Below, piece after piece: positions 61,484 to 64,000 of a stretch of 64,000 bases of DNA. The stretch comes from Actinomadura harenae (GTDB lineage Bacteria; Actinomycetota; Actinomycetes; Streptosporangiales; Streptosporangiaceae), in assembly GCF_003696215.1 (NCBI RefSeq), contig NZ_RFFG01000041.1, positions 1-64,000 on the forward strand. The letters run 5' to 3'. The notes beneath the pieces were generated by a model. It was not told the origin of the DNA, made no database searches, and saw only the letters and a program-made list of their open reading frames with translations. Every line of letters starts with the position of its first letter. The stretch's first letter is position 1. A program made the translations under genes and the position numbers.

Positions 61484-62196
61484 CGCCGGTCACCCGGCCC
61501 GTCCGGTGCGGTGGCCCGGACCAGCTCGAACAGCCGGTGCTCGACGTGCGGGTCGGGTGGGGCGGCGAGCGCGGCGAGCAGGACGGCATGCCACCGGTTC
61601 GCGGCGGCGACCGTCTCCATCGTCGTCCGGTCCCCGATGTCGCCGAGGCCGAGGAACAGCCTGCCGCCCGGTGCCAGGACGTCCGCCGCGCCGCCGAGGT
61701 AGGCGCGCAGGCAGCGATGCCCGATGTCGAAGACGCCCTTGGCCAGGTCCGGGTCGTGGTCGCCCGCCTCGGGGAGGGAAACGTAGGGGATGTTCCAGAA
61801 GACGGCGTCGTAGGGAGCGTCCTGGCGCACGGCGGAGAACACGTCGCCGACGAGGGCGCGCACCCAGGGCACCCCGTGCCGGGCCGCGTTCCGGGCCGTC
61901 GCGGTGACCGCGGACGGGTTGACGTCGACGGCCGTCACCGCCGCGCACCCGGCGAGCGCCGCCGTGACCGAGGTGACCCCTGCGCCGCTGCCGACTTCCA
62001 AAAACCGGCCGCCGATGGGGTACGGCAGGGCGCGGGTGTAGAACTCGGTGCCGTGGGTGTGGACGGGTGAGAAGACGCCTTCGGCGAGTTCCCAGCGGCG
62101 TCCCATCAGCGTGAAGTCGCGCGCCCCTTCGGCCCGTGCGTGACCGATGAGCCGGAGACCCTCGTCCAGTCCGGCCGCGTGCCGCTCGCCTGTCAT
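61480..62196 (-). CDS. SAM-dependent methyltransferase with NIPY motif
   Basis: A 238-residue class I methyltransferase. The SAM motif is FLEVGSGAGVTS (residues 65-76), then TAVDVNPSAVTATARNA, and the catalytic loop FWNIPYVSLP (135-138 NIPY). An N-x-P-Y motif marks PrmC/HemK-like and DNA-amino enzymes that methylate nitrogen, so an amino or amide nitrogen is the likely target. GGGAGGGA lies 3 nt before the ATG. It lies 26 bp downstream of the P450 and overlaps the PurA-LOG gene by ATGA. An N-methylated purine would fit the context (inference). Confidence 0.85.
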   Translation of the reverse strand: MTGERHAAGLDEGLRLIGHARAEGARDFTLMGRRWELAEGVFSPVHTHGTEFYTRALPYPIGGRFLEVGSGAGVTSVTAALAGCAAVTAVDVNPSAVTATARNAARHGVPWVRALVGDVFSAVRQDAPYDAVFWNIPYVSLPEAGDHDPDLAKGVFDIGHRCLRAYLGGAADVLAPGGRLFLGLGDIGDRTTMETVAAANRWHAVLLAALAAPPDPHVEHRLFELVRATAPDGPGDRR

Positions 62197-62222
62197 CGTC
62201 CCTCCCTGGATGACCGCGCAGC

Positions 62223-63386
62223 TCACCAGCGCGCGGGAATGCGGACCGGCCGCCTGATCGTGAGCGCCGAGTGCCAGTCCAGCCGTCCGGCCAGGCCGTC
62301 GAGCCGGGCGTCCGGGAGCCGCTCGACCAGGGCCGAGAGCGCCTCGGTCATCTCCATCCGCGCGAATCCGGTCCCCGGGCAGTAGTGGTGGCCGAGCCCG
62401 AACGCCAGGTGCGGGTTCGGCGTCCGCGCCGGGTCGAACCGGTCCGGCGCGGCGAACGCGCACGGGTCGCGGTTGGCGATGTCCAGGCTGAGCAGCACCA
62501 GTTCGCCCGCGCGGATCGGCGTGCCCTCGACCTCGACGTCCGCAGTGGCGATGCGCGGTATGCCGTCGTGCACCCACAGCGCGTACCGCAGGAACTCCTC
62601 CACCGCCGAAGGCATGAGCGCCGGGTCCTCATGGAGGCGGCGCATGAGGCCCGGGTCGCGGAGCAGTGTCAGGACGGCGTGCGCCAGCACCCCGACGGTG
62701 CTCTGCGCCACGATGAACATCGCCCCGGCGAGGATCACGGCCTGCTCCACGTCGATCTCGCTCCGCACGGCGACGTCGTGCACCCGTTGGAGCAACCCGT
62801 CGCGAGGGGCCCGCGTCTGCACGAGCAGGTAGGCGCAGTACTCCTCGTACGATGCCCGTAGTTCCTCGGGGGTGTGGACGCTCATGCTGGTCCCCACCTG
62901 GCCCCAGGTGTCGAGCGTGTCCGCGTCCTCGAACGGCAGGCCCGCCATCGCGCAGGCCACCCGGGTCGGCAGCGGCGCCACGAAGTCCGCGAACAGGTCG
63001 GCGGGCGGCCCGCTCCGGACGAGGCCGTCCAGCAGTTCCCCGGCGGTGGCGCGGGCGAGCGGCCGCAGTTCCTCGACCGCCGCCGGGCCAAGCGCCCGCA
63101 TGATCTCACTGCGCACGCCAACGGACCGCGCGACCTCCATCGAAGTGATGATCTCCGGCGGCACCGTGGGCGTGTCCTGCCGGGGGACGCCCGGACGCGC
63201 CGTCTCGGAGTGGCTGAACCGCGCGTCGCCGAGCACCGCGCGGGCGGCGTCGTACCCCGTGACCAGCCAGGCGACGTCACCGGTGTTGGTCCGCACCCGC
63301 GTGACCGGCGGCAGCTCTCGGTACTGTGCGGCCACTTCGTCACCCCGTGCGCTGAACGGGAAGCGCGGCAGGTCGTCGTCCGCCAC
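62223..63386 (-). CDS. Cytochrome P450 with atypical I helix
   Basis: A 387-residue bacterial P450. The haem loop FGLGHHYCPGTGFAR gives the Cys ligand (Cys 336), and the ExxR is EFLR (264-267). Two conserved places differ. The I-helix, normally AGxETT, reads IVAQST (Gln 228, Ser 229 at the acid-alcohol pair). The usual DPPxHxRLR before the C helix reads SMEVARSVGVR, so the haem-propionate His is lost. Such changes occur in pathway-specific P450s with unusual oxygen chemistry. GTG 63386 has GGGGAG 5 nt upstream; GTG 63392 is less likely. No ferredoxin is adjacent. Confidence 0.88.
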   Translation of the reverse strand: MADDDLPRFPFSARGDEVAAQYRELPPVTRVRTNTGDVAWLVTGYDAARAVLGDARFSHSETARPGVPRQDTPTVPPEIITSMEVARSVGVRSEIMRALGPAAVEELRPLARATAGELLDGLVRSGPPADLFADFVAPLPTRVACAMAGLPFEDADTLDTWGQVGTSMSVHTPEELRASYEEYCAYLLVQTRAPRDGLLQRVHDVAVRSEIDVEQAVILAGAMFIVAQSTVGVLAHAVLTLLRDPGLMRRLHEDPALMPSAVEEFLRYALWVHDGIPRIATADVEVEGTPIRAGELVLLSLDIANRDPCAFAAPDRFDPARTPNPHLAFGLGHHYCPGTGFARMEMTEALSALVERLPDARLDGLAGRLDWHSALTIRRPVRIPARW

Positions 63387-63574
63387 GGTCACTCCCCCGA
63401 AGTCCGGCAACCAGGACACACTGCTGCGAACGCCGGGGACAGCGGGGCGCGCACGCCGCTGTACGACTCGACGGGGAAGCAGTCGTCGGCCACTGGACAG
63501 GCAGTGGCCCACCCTCCCGAGGGCACCATGGGCACGCTCCTCTCTGCGGACCGCCGACGGAGAAACCGCGATCA

Positions 63575-63590
63575 ACTCATTGCAATGAGT
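63575..63590. promoter_or_regulatory. 16-bp perfect palindrome ACTCATTGCAATGAGT upstream of the P450 operon
   Basis: A perfect 16-bp palindrome about 190 bp upstream of the P450 start, next to a minus-strand -35-like TTGACT (63594-63599). The AT-rich ATTGCAAT core is MarR-like. No regulator gene is in the window, so it may lie elsewhere. Confidence 0.6.
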
Positions 63591-63592
63591 AA

Positions 63593-64000
63593 TTAGTCAA
63601 CCACGCTACGAAGCTGATCGCTTGCGAGACTTGCCTGCCGACACACCGACACCACCCTTGCCGAACGGGCCGTTTGGAAACGCGACAAGCGCTCCGCACG
63701 GCCCGATCGGCCCTCATGACGCGTCCCGCCGGTCCCGGACCGGATCGATCGGCGGACGTGGCGGCTCGTCCATCCGTCAGGCGGCCTCGAAGTCGGCTCG
63801 AGGGTCTCGGCGGCCGCCTCGGTGACGTCGTGCTCGTGGATCGGGGCCTGTCCCGACCCGAGGAACGGCGCCCGGATCGGCGCGCCGGACCGGATCTGCC
63901 AGGCCCAGGAGAGCAGGTTGTTCGCGAAGGTGACGGGCCGCAGGATCGTCCAGGCGTCGGTGCGGGAGGTCACGGCGGTGACGAGGACGGTCGAGAGTTC
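63593..64000 (-). CDS. NmrA-like NAD(P)-binding protein, C-terminal part (cut by window edge, possibly decayed)
   Basis: An open frame enters from the right edge on the minus strand. It reads RTDAWTILRPVTFANNLLSW, then APFLGSGQAPIHEHDVTEAA AETLE, the C-terminal half of NmrA/azoreductase-like SDR proteins. After ETLE the sequence stops resembling the family and turns into an Arg/Ser-rich tail up to the stop at 63593, so the 3' end is probably truncated or frameshifted. It reads in the same direction as the P450 operon. Confidence 0.6.
   Translation of the reverse strand, partial: ELSTVLVTAVTSRTDAWTILRPVTFANNLLSWAWQIRSGAPIRAPFLGSGQAPIHEHDVTEAAAETLEPTSRPPDGWTSRHVRRSIRSGTGGTRHEGRSGRAERLSRFQTARSARVVSVCRQASLASDQLRSVVD

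Overview
The window is high-GC DNA with dense genes, many GTG starts and 4-base ATGA/GTGA gene overlaps. It carries F420-type and mycobacterial/streptomycete-type families: an LLM oxidoreductase, an FprB-like ferredoxin reductase, a furA-katG pair, CU044_5270 anti-sigma-like proteins, a DUF574 methyltransferase and many TetR regulators. This points to a filamentous actinomycete; the Thermomonosporaceae (Actinomadura and relatives) are my best guess, from protein flavour alone. No rRNA, tRNA or CRISPR was seen.

Layout. 1-2.6 kb: the tail of an IS110 transposase, an ECF sigma factor with its membrane partner, and a small secreted protein. 2.6-8.6 kb: hemolysin III protein, LLM oxidoreductase, Lrp regulator, a LacI regulator divergent from a lone sugar-type ABC ATPase with two perfect operators, and a metallophosphoesterase. 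8.6-14.7 kb: ferredoxin reductase plus AurF-like di-iron oxygenase under a divergent TetR, then furA-katG. 14.7-25.6 kb: secreted proteins, a complete IS630-family element (17919-19103), a four-gene sugar ABC operon and an M24 peptidase. 25.8-33.4 kb: an ANTAR-GAF-PAS-PP2C phosphatase, a 5'-3' exonuclease, a winged-helix regulator and an NMT1/THI5-like ABC operon. 33.5-38 kb: methyltransferase, sigma-like protein, MFS+HAD pair divergent from a DeoR regulator. 38-42.8 kb: a putative sulfur-relay locus (MFS, membrane protein, ArsR-rhodanese fusion, cysteine desulfurase, TusA-like protein). 42.8-54.9 kb: mixed regulators and enzymes (SDR/LysR, three TetR genes, NUDIX-HemC, LiaF-like protein, secreted HNH-like protein). 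55-59.3 kb: NUDIX, secreted protein, a transmembrane XRE protein with an I36-like ectodomain, and a second ECF sigma/CU044_5270 module. 59.3-63.6 kb: a compact minus-strand cluster made of a P450, an NIPY methyltransferase, a 673-residue fusion of adenylosuccinate synthetase with a LOG phosphoribohydrolase, and a decayed flavin oxidoreductase. The window ends in a partial NmrA-like gene.

Most interesting. The PurA-LOG fusion, translationally coupled to an N-methyltransferase-like gene and following an atypical P450, looks like a small pathway that makes and releases a modified purine base (inference). The second candidate is the sulfur-relay locus at 38.0-42.4 kb. Regulation is unusually readable: perfect or near-perfect palindromes sit in front of the LacI, AurF/TetR, DeoR, ArsR, LysR, TetR (52.9 kb) and P450 genes, and at least seven genes carry a TANNNT hexamer 6-8 nt before the start codon with no Shine-Dalgarno, as expected of leaderless mRNAs.
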